Below, in pieces: positions 27,431 through 36,327 of a stretch of 64,000 nt of DNA (position 1 is its first letter; each line of letters opens with the position of its first letter). A program made the translations under genes and the position numbers. Under the pieces are notes generated by a model that did no database searches, was not told the origin of the DNA, and saw only the letters and a program-made list of their open reading frames with translations. Location: assembly GCF_000092785.1 (NCBI RefSeq), contig NC_014225.1:2052313-2116312 (forward strand), given 5' to 3'. This DNA comes from Waddlia chondrophila WSU 86-1044. Lineage in GTDB: Bacteria; Chlamydiota; Chlamydiia; Chlamydiales; Waddliaceae.

Positions 27431-27982
27431 ATGTCAATTATTGATCAAACTGAACAGAAAATGAAAGCGAGTATCGATCACTTAACGGATGAACTCAAAA
27501 AAATCCGTACAGGCCAGGCGAATCCAGCAATGCTGGAAAATGTCACTGTAGAAGTTTACGGCACCAGCATGAAGCTGCGTGATGTTGCATCCATCACAAC
27601 TCCCGAACCTAGACAGCTGCTCGTTACACCATACGATGCCAACAACACTCAGGTGATCGGAAAAGGGATTGAAAAGGCTAATTTAGGATTTAGACCTATC
27701 GTTGATGCCAATGTTGTTCGGATCACTATTCCTCAAATGGACGAAAGCGTTAGGCAAGAAATGGTAAAACTCTGCCATAAAAAGAGGGAGGAAGCTAAAG
27801 TCAGCATCCGCAACGTCCGACGTGATTCGAATGAAGCTGTTCGCAAGCAAAAAACAGATGGAGAGATCGGAGAAGATATGGAGAAAAAATTTGAAAAAGA
27901 TATTCAAATCCTTACAGATAAGTACTGTAAGATAGCCGATGATGTTTCATCTGTTAAAGAAAAGGAGGTTTCTACAATTTAG
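27431..27982 (+). CDS. frr: Ribosome recycling factor
   Basis: A 183-aa RRF. Signatures include [14 protein letters not shown] near the N-terminus, [14 protein letters not shown], and [13 protein letters not shown] in the third helix. With EF-G it splits the post-termination ribosome. The stop codon lies inside the left arm of an inverted repeat that flanks the -35 box of the following tRNA promoter. Confidence 0.97.
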   Translation: MSIIDQTEQKMKASIDHLTDELKKIRTGQANPAMLENVTVEVYGTSMKLRDVASITTPEPRQLLVTPYDANNTQVIGKGIEKANLGFRPIVDANVVRITIPQMDESVRQEMVKLCHKKREEAKVSIRNVRRDSNEAVRKQKTDGEIGEDMEKKFEKDIQILTDKYCKIADDVSSVKEKEVSTI

Positions 27983-28007
27983 GCATTGCAATTTAAGATC
28001 CTAAATT
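27974..28007. repeat. Inverted repeat at the frr end / tRNA promoter
   Basis: CAATTTAGG at 27974-27982 and CCTAAATTG at 27999-28007 are perfect 9-bp arms. The frr stop TAG is in the left arm and the -35 box TTGCAA is in the loop. There is no T run after it, so a simple terminator is unlikely. Confidence 0.55.
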
Positions 28008-28013
28008 GTAAGA
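27985..28013 (+). promoter_or_regulatory. Promoter of the tRNA-Glu/tRNA-Lys unit
   Basis: TTGCAA (27985-27990), exactly 17 bases, then TAAGAT (28008-28013), 26 bases before tRNA-Glu. Close to the sigma-70-type consensus used by chlamydial sigma66. Confidence 0.6.
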
Positions 28014-28038
28014 TGGTAGCTCTTAAACGAAAGATAAC

Positions 28039-28114
<76 letters not shown>

Positions 28115-28123
28115 GTATAGTGT

Positions 28124-28196
28124 GAGCCTTTAGCTCAGTCGGTAGAGCATCTCACTTTTAATGAGAGGGTCGTTGGTTCGAGTCCAACAAGGCTCA
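28124..28196 (+). tRNA. tRNA-Lys (anticodon TTT)
   Basis: A 73-nt cloverleaf. Acceptor GAGCCTT pairs with AAGGCTC, discriminator A. The anticodon stem CTCAC/GAGAG (with one mismatch-tolerant end pair) carries loop TTTTAAT, anticodon TTT. The T arm is GTTGG-TTCGAGT-CCAAC. CCA is not encoded. Confidence 0.95.
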
Positions 28197-28396
28197 CATC
28201 TTTTTGTTATGATTCGTCATCAAGTGCTCCACAAAGGCATCTGATTTTCGACATGCCTTATCTAATCTTAAATCCTTAACTGTATTTTTTTTAGAAAAAT
28301 CTCTGGTCTGTTTTAAGTTGATGTCCTATGATTCAGATATGGGAGTAGTCATCTGACAAACCGTTATATTTTGAATAAAAAAAGAGCAGAAATCAC

Positions 28397-28951
28397 ATGG
28401 AAATCCATCCACGAAAGGAAAACGTTCATCCTGACCGACCTCTTGAGTGCAGCGAATGCAAAAATCCAATCACCGTCCACTACACAGAAATTGTCGGAGG
28501 AAAATGCACCAATACAGGGATGTGCGACACGTGCCCTCAGTTACAAAAGAAACTCAAAGGGATCCCTTTTGAAGAGCATGAGTCTCCGACAAAAGAGGGA
28601 ACCGGACTTGTTTGCGGCGAGTGCGGAACAACTTTGGCTGATGTCAAAGTCAGCCATCGTGTTGGTTGCACAAATTGCTATTCCGTCTTTGGAGATGTCT
28701 TGATTAATGAACTGATTGCGGCGCACGCTCTTTTTCCCGGCATTGTCAAGCAAGGAAAATCCGTTCCTATGCATGTGGGACGCGCTCCAGGAGAAACTCA
28801 CGAGATCAGTCCATCCTTGAAATTGATCGCTCTCAATGAAGCTTTAGAGGAAACGTTAAAAAAAGAAGATTACGAGCAAGCCGCCTTGCTCAGAGATCAA
28901 ATCAAGGAACTGACAAAAGAATCTAAAAAAACAGAAGATAAAAATGATTAG
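28397..28951 (+). CDS. mcsA: McsA-like zinc-finger/UVR-domain protein
   Basis: A 184-aa protein with four CxxC-type pairs in two zinc-finger-like halves: CSEC and CDTC first, then CGEC and CTNC. A C-terminal UVR motif (LNEALEETLKKEDYEQAALLRDQI, in part) interacts with partner proteins. McsA in Firmicutes activates the arginine kinase McsB in the CtsR/ClpC stress system. The overlap with the mcsB-like gene downstream (8 bases) keeps this partnership. Chlamydiae conserve both genes at this place after frr. Confidence 0.85.
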   Translation: MEIHPRKENVHPDRPLECSECKNPITVHYTEIVGGKCTNTGMCDTCPQLQKKLKGIPFEEHESPTKEGTGLVCGECGTTLADVKVSHRVGCTNCYSVFGDVLINELIAAHALFPGIVKQGKSVPMHVGRAPGETHEISPSLKLIALNEALEETLKKEDYEQAALLRDQIKELTKESKKTEDKND

Positions 28952-30011
28952 GAAAACTCAATCCCATTCAGCCTTATATCAAAACAAGCCTTGGGCAAAC
29001 AACGAAAATAATATCTGGCTGGCTTCAACTATTTCGCTATTGAGAAACATTGACAAATACCCTTTTCCCAGAAAACTGGAGGGAAACAAAAGGGGGCAAA
29101 TCATTTCTCTTGTTAGCCGCCCTATCCTACAATCCTCCCATTTAAACAAGCCTTTCATGATTAAATCGGAAGATGCCAGCCCTGTTGAAAAGGAATATCT
29201 AGTTGAACACTTCCTCAGCAGCTCCAGTTTTCAGCAGGCACACTCCGGAGAAGCTTTCATCTTAGACCACTCAGGAAAATTCTTAACGACAATTAATGTC
29301 GACAATCACATTAATTTCGAACTGATTGACTGCGAAGGGGAATTGGAAACAGCCTGGAACAAAATGATTAAAATCGAAACTAGCTTGGGGCAAGCAGTCA
29401 ATTACGCTTTTTCTAGAAAATTTGGCTTTCTCACTTCCCATCCAGTTCAATGCGGCACGGGATTTATTTTGACAGTGTATTTGCAGCCCTCCGCTTTGAT
29501 CCATTTGGATTTATTGGAGGAGAAACTCGTGAAAATGAAAACCGATGGGATCCAAATTACCGGCCTTCAAGGGAACCCTAATGAAGTTATCGGCGATATT
29601 TTGGCAATTAAAAACAATTATACCCTGGGACTGACTGAGGAAAACATTATTTCAACTCTAAGGCTATTTGTCACCAAGCTGATGGTTGAAGAGAATAATG
29701 CACGCGCTCACCTGCGAGCAGCTCCCGAACCGCATTTAATGGACAAAGTCAGCCGCGCCTATGCAATTTTAGCTCATTCCTATCAAATGGAAACCATTGA
29801 GACTCTCAATGCTCTCAGCTTATTAAAGCTTGGATCTGCCTTAGAGTGGCTTTCAGGAGTCACTCCTCATGAATTGAACCGATTATTTTTTGATTGCCGG
29901 CGTGCTCACCTTTTAGCACGGTTCAATGAAGAGATTCCCAAAGAGGAGATCGCACATCGTCGAGCAAAATTCATTCATGAAACCTTGAAGAAGGTGAAAT
30001 TGAAAATTTAG
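28944..30011 (+). CDS. mcsB: McsB-like protein arginine kinase family member, probably divergent active site
   Basis: A 355-aa guanido-kinase-fold protein related to McsB. Recognisable parts are WLASTISLLRN near residue 30 and FLTSHPVQCGTGF near residue 160. Canonical McsB has SSRIRLARN and LTSCPSNLGTG. So the two phosphate-contacting arginines of S-R-I-R are T and S here, and the catalytic-site cysteine position holds His while a Cys lies four residues on. My memory of the Chlamydia homologue shows similar losses. The protein may be a pseudokinase or have another activity, with McsA as partner. Confidence 0.82.
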   Translation: MIRKTQSHSALYQNKPWANNENNIWLASTISLLRNIDKYPFPRKLEGNKRGQIISLVSRPILQSSHLNKPFMIKSEDASPVEKEYLVEHFLSSSSFQQAHSGEAFILDHSGKFLTTINVDNHINFELIDCEGELETAWNKMIKIETSLGQAVNYAFSRKFGFLTSHPVQCGTGFILTVYLQPSALIHLDLLEEKLVKMKTDGIQITGLQGNPNEVIGDILAIKNNYTLGLTEENIISTLRLFVTKLMVEENNARAHLRAAPEPHLMDKVSRAYAILAHSYQMETIETLNALSLLKLGSALEWLSGVTPHELNRLFFDCRRAHLLARFNEEIPKEEIAHRRAKFIHETLKKVKLKI

Positions 30012-30129
30012 TAAATGTTGAATCATGGTCAGTATTTTGAGCCAGACGAAGCGGGCGGGTCAATCAGCGTGAGCCTGAATAGGCTCCCGCGATGCAAGCG
30101 GGTCTCAAAATCAAAGGTTAACGATGACG

Positions 30130-31755
30130 TCAAAAACCGAATCTTGAAGTTGATTCGGTATATACAGGCAATAAAATCTGCGAGGGATACTCTTCACTCA
30201 TATATAAGCAATTGCGGGCAACCGCATACCGTCCTTTATGTGCACCGACAAACCCCAAATGACAATTTAGATCATATTTTGGATAGTTAGAACCGGAAAC
30301 TGAAATTCGAATCCGATGCCCCTTTCCAAAGACAATGCTTGTCGCTCCCAAATCCACATCAAGAGCAAAAGGAACTTCCGCTTCATGCGTTCCCATACCT
30401 GTTCGATACATGCCGTCAGAAATCAAAAGACTTTTCCCATCGGGATACACATCCGTCAGCCGCACAACAACATCTGTATCGCTACAGCTAGAGGAAAAAA
30501 ACAGACGCGCTGTCACATGTCCAGTCACCTCTAAATCCTCTTCTAGAGGCGGAGAAGTGAAAACAAGGACGTCTTTTCTTTTCTCAATCTCTTGCTGATC
30601 CTTAGGCCCTGATTCGATGAATAAATTCCTTCCCCCCACAGTTGGAACAGGATCGCGCGGATCACTCATATAGGTTAATGTTTTTCCCTTTCTGTTAGGA
30701 CGAAAAAAAGAGGTCAGCTCGCCGTCTACTGTCAGAAAATAAGGCGTCATCTTGCTTGGCGGCGGCCATCTGTCTGCAAAACGCCAAAAATTTCCACTGC
30801 CATGCGACTCGTCGAATGCTCCCATTACGTAGTAAACGACTGTCGGCATCTTCTCAACACTGTTTTTTATTCCTTTCAAGTGATAATCAAACCAAGCAAC
30901 ACAACTCATATCGATTGGAGGCTGTTGTCCTCCTGGGGGGATAGAAAAATCTCCTAAACGATTGGATTCCGGCCAAAAATGGGTCCAAGGGCCAATCACC
31001 AACTTTTGCGTCCCTTTTGCTCCCTCGCCTCCTTTTTCATTTCTTGAGAGAAAACCATCGATCGTACCTTGCAGAAAGGTATCGTACCATCCTCCATAGT
31101 GAAGAGCCGGCACTGTCACTTTCTCTGCTTGTTTCACCGTATTGAAACCCTCCCAAAAATGATTGTAGAATGGGCGGGTATAGGCAAACGCATGCACACC
31201 GGTATCTTTGGCATAGAGCCCCAACCATCCTTCAACCTGATCTTTAAGGATTTCCCCTCCGGGCCGCAATGCATGATGGTACATGCTGGATGCTGCTACT
31301 CCAATATATTGACATTTTAAAGAGGGGGGAGCTGTAGGGGCAAGGAGATATTGGGTAATGCCAAGAGCAGAAACGCCTGTTGTTCCTATCTTTCCATTCG
31401 AATAAGGGCTGGCAGCAAGCCATTCAACCGTATCGTATCCGTCTTGCAGAGCTCCCCAACCATCGCTTAACCCCGGAAAAATTTTTCCCTCTTTATCGAT
31501 AGCGCTTCTCGTATCCTGAATAGCCACCACATATCCATACTGAGAAATCGCTGCATAACGGACTGCGTAAGAATTTTTTCTTCCTGCAGGACTTCTCAAC
31601 AGAACACAAGGACAATTTTCCACAGCCTCATTCGGAGGAAAATAAAGATCTGTTGACAACATGCACCCATCCCGCATGGGAATCTGCACAGTTAACGTCG
31701 GCTCAAGAGCGTTAACGGAAAATAGACTCAATAGAAATAAACAAATGAGAATCAT
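30130..31755 (-). CDS. Exported CocE/NonD-type alpha/beta hydrolase (X-Pro dipeptidyl-peptidase-like)
   Basis: A 541-aa protein with a signal peptide (ILICLFLLSLFSVNA). The N-terminal hydrolase domain has CVLLRSPAGRK, VAIQDTRSA and a nucleophile Ser in GTTGVSALGIT (about residue 133). A likely His is near IGPWTHFW and an Asp/Glu elsewhere. The C-terminal jelly-roll domain of this family is visible (VTGHVTARLFFSS, VVRLTDVYPDG). Family members are acyl/peptide hydrolases. The ATG at 31755 is used; the TTG at 31770 is not needed. The last ten codons overlap the repeat at 30147, so the original C-terminus was probably altered. Confidence 0.85.
   Translation of the reverse strand: MILICLFLLSLFSVNALEPTLTVQIPMRDGCMLSTDLYFPPNEAVENCPCVLLRSPAGRKNSYAVRYAAISQYGYVVAIQDTRSAIDKEGKIFPGLSDGWGALQDGYDTVEWLAASPYSNGKIGTTGVSALGITQYLLAPTAPPSLKCQYIGVAASSMYHHALRPGGEILKDQVEGWLGLYAKDTGVHAFAYTRPFYNHFWEGFNTVKQAEKVTVPALHYGGWYDTFLQGTIDGFLSRNEKGGEGAKGTQKLVIGPWTHFWPESNRLGDFSIPPGGQQPPIDMSCVAWFDYHLKGIKNSVEKMPTVVYYVMGAFDESHGSGNFWRFADRWPPPSKMTPYFLTVDGELTSFFRPNRKGKTLTYMSDPRDPVPTVGGRNLFIESGPKDQQEIEKRKDVLVFTSPPLEEDLEVTGHVTARLFFSSSCSDTDVVVRLTDVYPDGKSLLISDGMYRTGMGTHEAEVPFALDVDLGATSIVFGKGHRIRISVSGSNYPKYDLNCHLGFVGAHKGRYAVARNCLYMSEEYPSQILLPVYTESTSRFGF
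30147..30164 (+). repeat. Dispersed short repeat, copy 2 (inside the 3' end of a gene)
   Basis: AAGTTGATTCGGTATATA, identical to the copy at 58636-58653 and one base from that at 16264-16281. Here it is part of a palindrome: ACCGAATC, then TTGAAGTT, then GATTCGGT. It forms, on the minus strand, the last codons of the CocE-like gene. Confidence 0.65.
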
Positions 31756-31827
31756 AAAAGTTTCTTTCAAATTGAATGATCATTCGAAAGAGAAAAATGT
31801 ATCAAAAATTTAAATCGAAAGAAATGT

Positions 31828-31860
31828 AAAAAAACGAAGCGGGCGATTCTTCCCGCTTCG
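31828..31860 (-). terminator. Rho-independent terminator of the gene at 31908-32357
   Basis: Read on the minus strand, CGAAGCGGG and CCCGCTTCG form a perfect 9-bp stem with an 8-base loop, followed by seven T. It stands 48 bases after the stop codon. Confidence 0.9.
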
Positions 31861-31907
31861 ATCAGGAAATCAATTTAGTCCTTAAAATCTTCTTCTTTCG
31901 AATCAAC

Positions 31908-32357
31908 TTAGTCTTCGTTAACTTCTATAGAGGGTTCATCAATCTTCCGCTGATCTTTCAGTTCAATCCCTTCTTCCTCATTGGATCGGACCGTCATCAC
32001 TTTCTTGTCCGCCCAATCTGCTATAGTCGGACTGATCACTCCAAGGAACCCTTTCAACGCAGAAACCAAGTGATCGCCAAAATCTTTCCAAGATTGTACA
32101 GCAAAGTGACGAGCCTCTTTATCTGTAAAAAGCTTTCCTGCAGTCATTGACCATAACGTATGGAAAATGGCTGAAGCCAAAGAATGGATTGCAGCAACCT
32201 GCGCTTCGTATGCAGCAACAGCAAATCTTTCCCGCGGCTCAATCCAACTACCGGAAAATTTGTGCACTTTTCCTAAAACACGACTTTTTGTATGGCATTC
32301 GTACTCATAATTTAAAGCCGAAGCCAGCGAATTGTGAACAGACAGTGTATTCGCCAT
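31908..32357 (-). CDS. Hypothetical protein
   Basis: A 149-aa protein of unknown family. The middle (HSLASAIFHTLWSMTAGKL and HLVSALKGFLGVIS) is amphipathic or mildly hydrophobic and Ala-rich. The C-terminus is acidic. AAGGAG stands before the ATG and a good terminator follows, so it is a single-gene unit. Frame continues past the stop with another short acidic stretch (VDSKEEDFKD), which may mean the stop was gained recently. Confidence 0.7.
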   Translation of the reverse strand: MANTLSVHNSLASALNYEYECHTKSRVLGKVHKFSGSWIEPRERFAVAAYEAQVAAIHSLASAIFHTLWSMTAGKLFTDKEARHFAVQSWKDFGDHLVSALKGFLGVISPTIADWADKKVMTVRSNEEEGIELKDQRKIDEPSIEVNED

Positions 32358-32417
32358 TTCTTTCTCCTTGTAGGTAATTCTTGCAGGCCAAACTGCAAGG
32401 ATTTAATAAATAAGGAA

Positions 32418-32705
32418 TTACTTTGCCCTAGCAGCTTTTGCAGCTAAACGGGATTTTGTACGGCTAGCCATATTCAACTTATACAGCCCTTTCTTCACCC
32501 CTTTGTCCATGAGGGCATAAACAACGCTAAGCGTTTCCGCAACTGATTCCTGTTCATTTTTCGCAACAACTTCCTCAAAACGGCGAATCGCTGTTCTCAC
32601 ACGTGACTTAAACACACGATTATCCGCCCTTTTTTTTCGATTTTGAAGATCTCGCTTAAACGCGGTGGATCTTTTTTCTTTCTTTTTTGCTTCTTTTTCA
32701 GCCAT
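32418..32705 (-). CDS. rpsT: 30S ribosomal protein S20
   Basis: A 95-aa, very basic protein with the S20 helical pattern: KRDLQNRKKRADNRVFKSRVRTAIRRFE in part, and the ending NMASRTKSRLAAKAA. It binds 16S rRNA early in 30S assembly. GAGGAAC precedes the ATG. The nearby position of rpoD agrees with the chlamydial gene order rpsT-...-rpoD. Confidence 0.95.
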   Translation of the reverse strand: MAEKEAKKKEKRSTAFKRDLQNRKKRADNRVFKSRVRTAIRRFEEVVAKNEQESVAETLSVVYALMDKGVKKGLYKLNMASRTKSRLAAKAARAK

Positions 32706-32860
32706 TGTTCCTCTGCTACAATTTATCGAACCTTCAGGAAATGCTCTCCCGGAGTTCCACTACTTTTTAGTTGAGCAGTATACAACGTCTTGGGGGATTT
32801 CGTCAAAAAGTATATGGGTGTCAGAAAAATACAAGATCAATTATAGTGATTTCTCCGTTT

Positions 32861-33715
32861 ATGAAAAAGATGATTGACCAGGATCAACCTCTGCTCGAAG
32901 CTCTCCGGCTACTTTATCCGGATTCTTCAAAAACTACTCTCCGCTCCTTATTGAAAGAGGAGCGGATCAAAGTGGATGGACAAACATGCAAACTTGGAAC
33001 CCTTTCATTAAAAAAAGGACAAATTCTCGAGGTTGTCAAAAAGCAGAACGTGATCGCTGAAGGGGTGAAGATCCTTTACCAAGATCCTCACCTTGCAGTT
33101 GTCTTCAAACCTTCCGGCCTATTAAGCGTCGCAACTGATTTTGAAAAAAATCTTACTTTACACAAAATTCTCAAAGAGCATTTTCAGCCGAAAACTGTCG
33201 AAGTGGTGCACCGCCTGGATCAGGACACCTCGGGAGTGATCGTTTTTGCATTAGACAAACAAACCTGTTTGAAGTTGAAAATTTTATTTGAAAAACATGA
33301 AATCGAAAGATGCTATACAGCCATTGTCGAAGGGAAGTTGACACCTCGAAGCGGCTCTTGGCGCTCTTATCTCCACGAAGATGAAAATTATGTTGTGCAT
33401 AGCACAGACAACGCTAGAAAAGGGAAGCTGGCTATTACCCATTACGTCGTCGAAGGCTATTCAAAAAAATTCACACGGTTGAGGCTAAAATTGGAAACGG
33501 GCAAGAAAAATCAAATACGAGTTCACTGCAGCGATGCAGGACATCCGATTGCGGGAGATACTAAGTATGGCGCGTCATCAAATCCCGGAAAGCGGTTGAT
33601 GCTGCACGCTGACCATCTGGGATTTATCCATCCTGTGAAAAGAAAAAAAATGCAATTTACCATTGACCCTCCGGAAAGTTTTGATAAAGTCGTACTCAAA
33701 AAAAGAAATCCATGA
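32861..33715 (+). CDS. RluA-family 23S rRNA/tRNA pseudouridine synthase
   Basis: A 284-aa enzyme with an N-terminal S4 RNA-binding domain (LRSLLKEERIKVDGQ, about 25-45) and the pseudouridine synthase domain. The catalytic Asp is in VHRLDQDTSGV, followed by later motifs LETGKKNQIRVH and GDTKYG. It isomerises a uridine in rRNA or tRNA; which one cannot be told. ATG 32861 is preferred to the frame opening at 32771. The next gene overlaps its stop (ATGA). Confidence 0.92.
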   Translation: MKKMIDQDQPLLEALRLLYPDSSKTTLRSLLKEERIKVDGQTCKLGTLSLKKGQILEVVKKQNVIAEGVKILYQDPHLAVVFKPSGLLSVATDFEKNLTLHKILKEHFQPKTVEVVHRLDQDTSGVIVFALDKQTCLKLKILFEKHEIERCYTAIVEGKLTPRSGSWRSYLHEDENYVVHSTDNARKGKLAITHYVVEGYSKKFTRLRLKLETGKKNQIRVHCSDAGHPIAGDTKYGASSNPGKRLMLHADHLGFIHPVKRKKMQFTIDPPESFDKVVLKKRNP

Positions 33716-34146
33716 AAAAAAAGCAGCTATGGGTAACATTCCTTTCTTGCATTGCATTGGTTGTTCTTTGGCTCTCCTTCGATGCCGGCTATAAAACCTA
33801 CCAATGGGCCATGCAAACACGCTCTACGCATCCTATATCGATAGAATGGAAGATCGAACAACAGGCAAGCGACCGGTTTGCGCTCTCAGCAAACTATATT
33901 TTTTTGCACAAAGGTCAAAAAGCCGAAGGAAGCACAACGTTTCAAGCCGAACGGTACCGCAACAGAGAAGCTGCCAATCATTTTTTAAATCAGCATAAGG
34001 AAAAGGAATGGGTTGTGCGGTATTCTCCTTCGCAGCCCCAAAACTCAACGATTAACCGGCATTTTCCATTGAAATCCAGCATCTATACCGCTATTGTGTG
34101 GTGCATACTGATTTATTTTATTTGGCTAAAGCGTGCCATTACATAG
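33712..34146 (+). CDS. Hypothetical membrane protein
   Basis: A 144-aa protein with a transmembrane segment at each end (LWVTFLSCIALVVLWLSF and IYTAIVWCILIYFIW) and an extracytoplasmic loop of about 90 residues rich in beta-forming residues, an arrangement like DUF3592 proteins. It overlaps the pseudouridine synthase gene by four bases and so is translationally coupled. Function unknown. Confidence 0.7.
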   Translation: MKKKQLWVTFLSCIALVVLWLSFDAGYKTYQWAMQTRSTHPISIEWKIEQQASDRFALSANYIFLHKGQKAEGSTTFQAERYRNREAANHFLNQHKEKEWVVRYSPSQPQNSTINRHFPLKSSIYTAIVWCILIYFIWLKRAIT

Positions 34147-34153
34147 GAAAGCA

Positions 34154-35056
34154 ATGAAAACGGTCACATTATCTACCCAAACTGAAGAAGGAACGGCTCT
34201 GGAAGCTACTTTTCTTCCCGATAAGGGAATGACACTTGCAAGCTACAAACTGGGCGCTATTGAAACGATCGATCAATCCACAAAAGAAGACTTTAATCAA
34301 TTCCGCAGCGGACTAGGCGCACTCATCGGCCCTCACTTCTACGAAAGGGCAGCCCGCCTTGTTCCCAAAATCAATCACGAATTTGCTCATGAAAAAGCGA
34401 TGCGGGAAAAGAAAAAAAGCGACGTTTTTTCTCATGGCGTCGGACGCTACGCTGCCTGGAATGCAGAAATCAACGGAAATTCTATCCACGCCGAGCTATC
34501 AGGAAAAGACTTGCTTGAGGGCATCCCTCTTTCTGAAATCGAAGGGCAAAATTTTAAAATGATTTTCGATATTCTCTTGGATCCGAAAGGGTTGAAACTT
34601 AACTTATCTGTTTCCAGCGACACCGATTCCGTCGTCGGCTTTCATTATTATTATGCAATCGGCAAGGAAGAATCGGCCTGTGTACGCGCCGCTGTGCAAA
34701 AGACCTACTTAGACAACCTAAACGGCAATAAACAACAGCCCCTTCCTTCGGACTGGAACGTTGATTCTCAGAGGGTCTTGACCTATCCCCTTGCTCAAGA
34801 AACTGACTGCACATTCCATCCCTATCCGGACCTCTTGGCAGGGAAAATTGTCCTGGAAACAGAATCCCATTCGCTAACCATCAACACCTCATGCCCTTCG
34901 GCAGAAAACAGCTGGCAAGTTTGGCATCCCAAAGGAGCATCTTTTGCTTGCATCGAGCCAATCAGCTCCCAGAATCCCCGTCGACCCAATCTAACAGTTA
35001 GCCAGATATCGGCAGCGTTAGAGATCTCAAAAAAAAACCGATCTAACTCAAACTAA
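34154..35056 (+). CDS. Aldose-1-epimerase/mutarotase-like protein
   Basis: A 300-aa protein with the beta-rich pattern of the galactose mutarotase superfamily. Visible parts are LPDKGMTLASYKLG, GLGALIGPHFYERA, the segment SHGVGRYAAWNAE (where the family often has a catalytic His), and FHPYPDLLAG. A C-terminal stretch (WQVWHPKGASFACIEPISS) is typical of the family, including its conserved Glu-Pro. It may interconvert sugar anomers or bind a carbohydrate. GGAAAG precedes the ATG at 34154; the GTG at 34133 overlaps the previous gene. Confidence 0.6.
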   Translation: MKTVTLSTQTEEGTALEATFLPDKGMTLASYKLGAIETIDQSTKEDFNQFRSGLGALIGPHFYERAARLVPKINHEFAHEKAMREKKKSDVFSHGVGRYAAWNAEINGNSIHAELSGKDLLEGIPLSEIEGQNFKMIFDILLDPKGLKLNLSVSSDTDSVVGFHYYYAIGKEESACVRAAVQKTYLDNLNGNKQQPLPSDWNVDSQRVLTYPLAQETDCTFHPYPDLLAGKIVLETESHSLTINTSCPSAENSWQVWHPKGASFACIEPISSQNPRRPNLTVSQISAALEISKKNRSNSN

Positions 35057-35178
35057 ATAGATTGGGTATTAAAATTAGAGATTGGCAACGACGCCGAAAA
35101 CTAAGTTTTGAGTTCATTTCAGTATAAAGAGGAAAGTTGTATAATGATCTTTTATACCAAATTAACTGTTATTTTCTA

Positions 35179-36327
35179 ATGCTGTTAGCGTTGCGTCGAC
35201 GACTACAATTATCAGGATTAATCATAGCTCTCTACTTTGCTTCGATCCTGATTATCTCGATTTATCCTGACGCCAGCCTGCTCAAATTTGTTTTTGGATT
35301 GTTCATCGCATCAGTAGGATCGATTCTCGCTTTTCTATTGCTAAGACAATGGGAAAAGTCCAAACTTGCAGAGCAGCTTCCTCTTCCCTCTTCCCCCGAA
35401 CCGATGCAAAACGCGCCCTCTTTTTCCAGCCCGGAAAATATCGGGGAACTGGAGCAGGCCTTAAAAGATGCGCAATCAAAAAACCACGACCTCATCCAAA
35501 AACAGAATCAACTGGAAGAAACACTGCATAAGCACGAACAGGAGAAAGCGCAGTTCGAGTTGAAACTTCAGGATATCCAGCATCAAATAGAAGCTCAATC
35601 ATTGGAAGCGGATGAAGAGATCAGACGCAAGACCACTTTGCTAAGCGAGTACCAGGAAACAATCAACCAACAGCGGGAAGTGATCAAGAAAAAGCAAGAA
35701 CAGATCAGCGAGCTAGAAAGCAAGGTGCGCGATCTCAACTACGAAGTCAAAACACTTCTTCAGCTAGCAGAAATCGGGAATTCGAAAAAAGAGTCTGCTT
35801 ACTCGGAAGAAAAAGAAAATGAGCAACCTTCGTCATCTTACGTCTATGGAGGATCGATGGTAAGAAGTCCGGAGGAGGCCTCCGTGCTTCTTGGAAGGTG
35901 CATCAATATCGCACAAAAAATTACAACTTCTAACCGTTTCAACAGCAACAGCCGCTTCCATCACATGCCTCTTGATAGTTCCGCTCTTGATTTCAGACGG
36001 CTGTATGACAGCTTACGCAGCGAAACATCAAGCGGCATCATTGTCTATTCCCTCAAAGAAAACAGATTAATCTTTGCAAACGACCAGATAGAAATGATCA
36101 TGGGCTGGAATTCGGAAACGTTCACCAGAAATTTTTCCGAAATCATTAGAGAGGGTTATGAAGAATGGAACGCTGCTTTAGGGCAGCTCTCTCCACATAC
36201 CGAATCTAAGGCGCGCATGCTGTTCAAAACAAAAAACGGTCAAAATATTTTGATCAACTGCCATCTGAAAATTATTCCCACCGGCATCTTCCGCCATTAC
36301 GTCATCGGCACCCTTTACCCTGCGTAG
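35179..36327 (+). CDS. Membrane-anchored coiled-coil protein with C-terminal PAS domain
   Basis: A 382-aa protein. Two N-terminal transmembrane segments (LIIALYFASILIISI and FVFGLFIASVGSILAFLLL) are followed by a long coiled coil (about residues 80-215, Gln/Glu/Lys-rich heptads). The C-terminal PAS domain runs from about 285 to the end (VYSLKENRLIFANDQIEMIMGW). No kinase or output domain follows, so it would sense or dimerise rather than signal alone. By its place between rpsT and rpoD it may match an uncharacterised Chlamydia gene. Start is uncertain: ATG 35179 has no ribosome site, while TTG 35137 has GAGG upstream. Confidence 0.72.
   Translation: MLLALRRRLQLSGLIIALYFASILIISIYPDASLLKFVFGLFIASVGSILAFLLLRQWEKSKLAEQLPLPSSPEPMQNAPSFSSPENIGELEQALKDAQSKNHDLIQKQNQLEETLHKHEQEKAQFELKLQDIQHQIEAQSLEADEEIRRKTTLLSEYQETINQQREVIKKKQEQISELESKVRDLNYEVKTLLQLAEIGNSKKESAYSEEKENEQPSSSYVYGGSMVRSPEEASVLLGRCINIAQKITTSNRFNSNSRFHHMPLDSSALDFRRLYDSLRSETSSGIIVYSLKENRLIFANDQIEMIMGWNSETFTRNFSEIIREGYEEWNAALGQLSPHTESKARMLFKTKNGQNILINCHLKIIPTGIFRHYVIGTLYPA

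Noticed and set aside
30015..30290. 91-aa open frame after mcsB
   Set aside because: It overlaps the 3' end of the CocE gene and the repeat, has no ribosome site, and matches no family; the unit is better explained as gap plus repeat.
31895..31912. Possible fourth copy of the dispersed repeat on the minus strand (AAGTTGATTCG)
   Set aside because: Only 11 bases match and the TATATA half is absent; likely chance within the end of a coding region.
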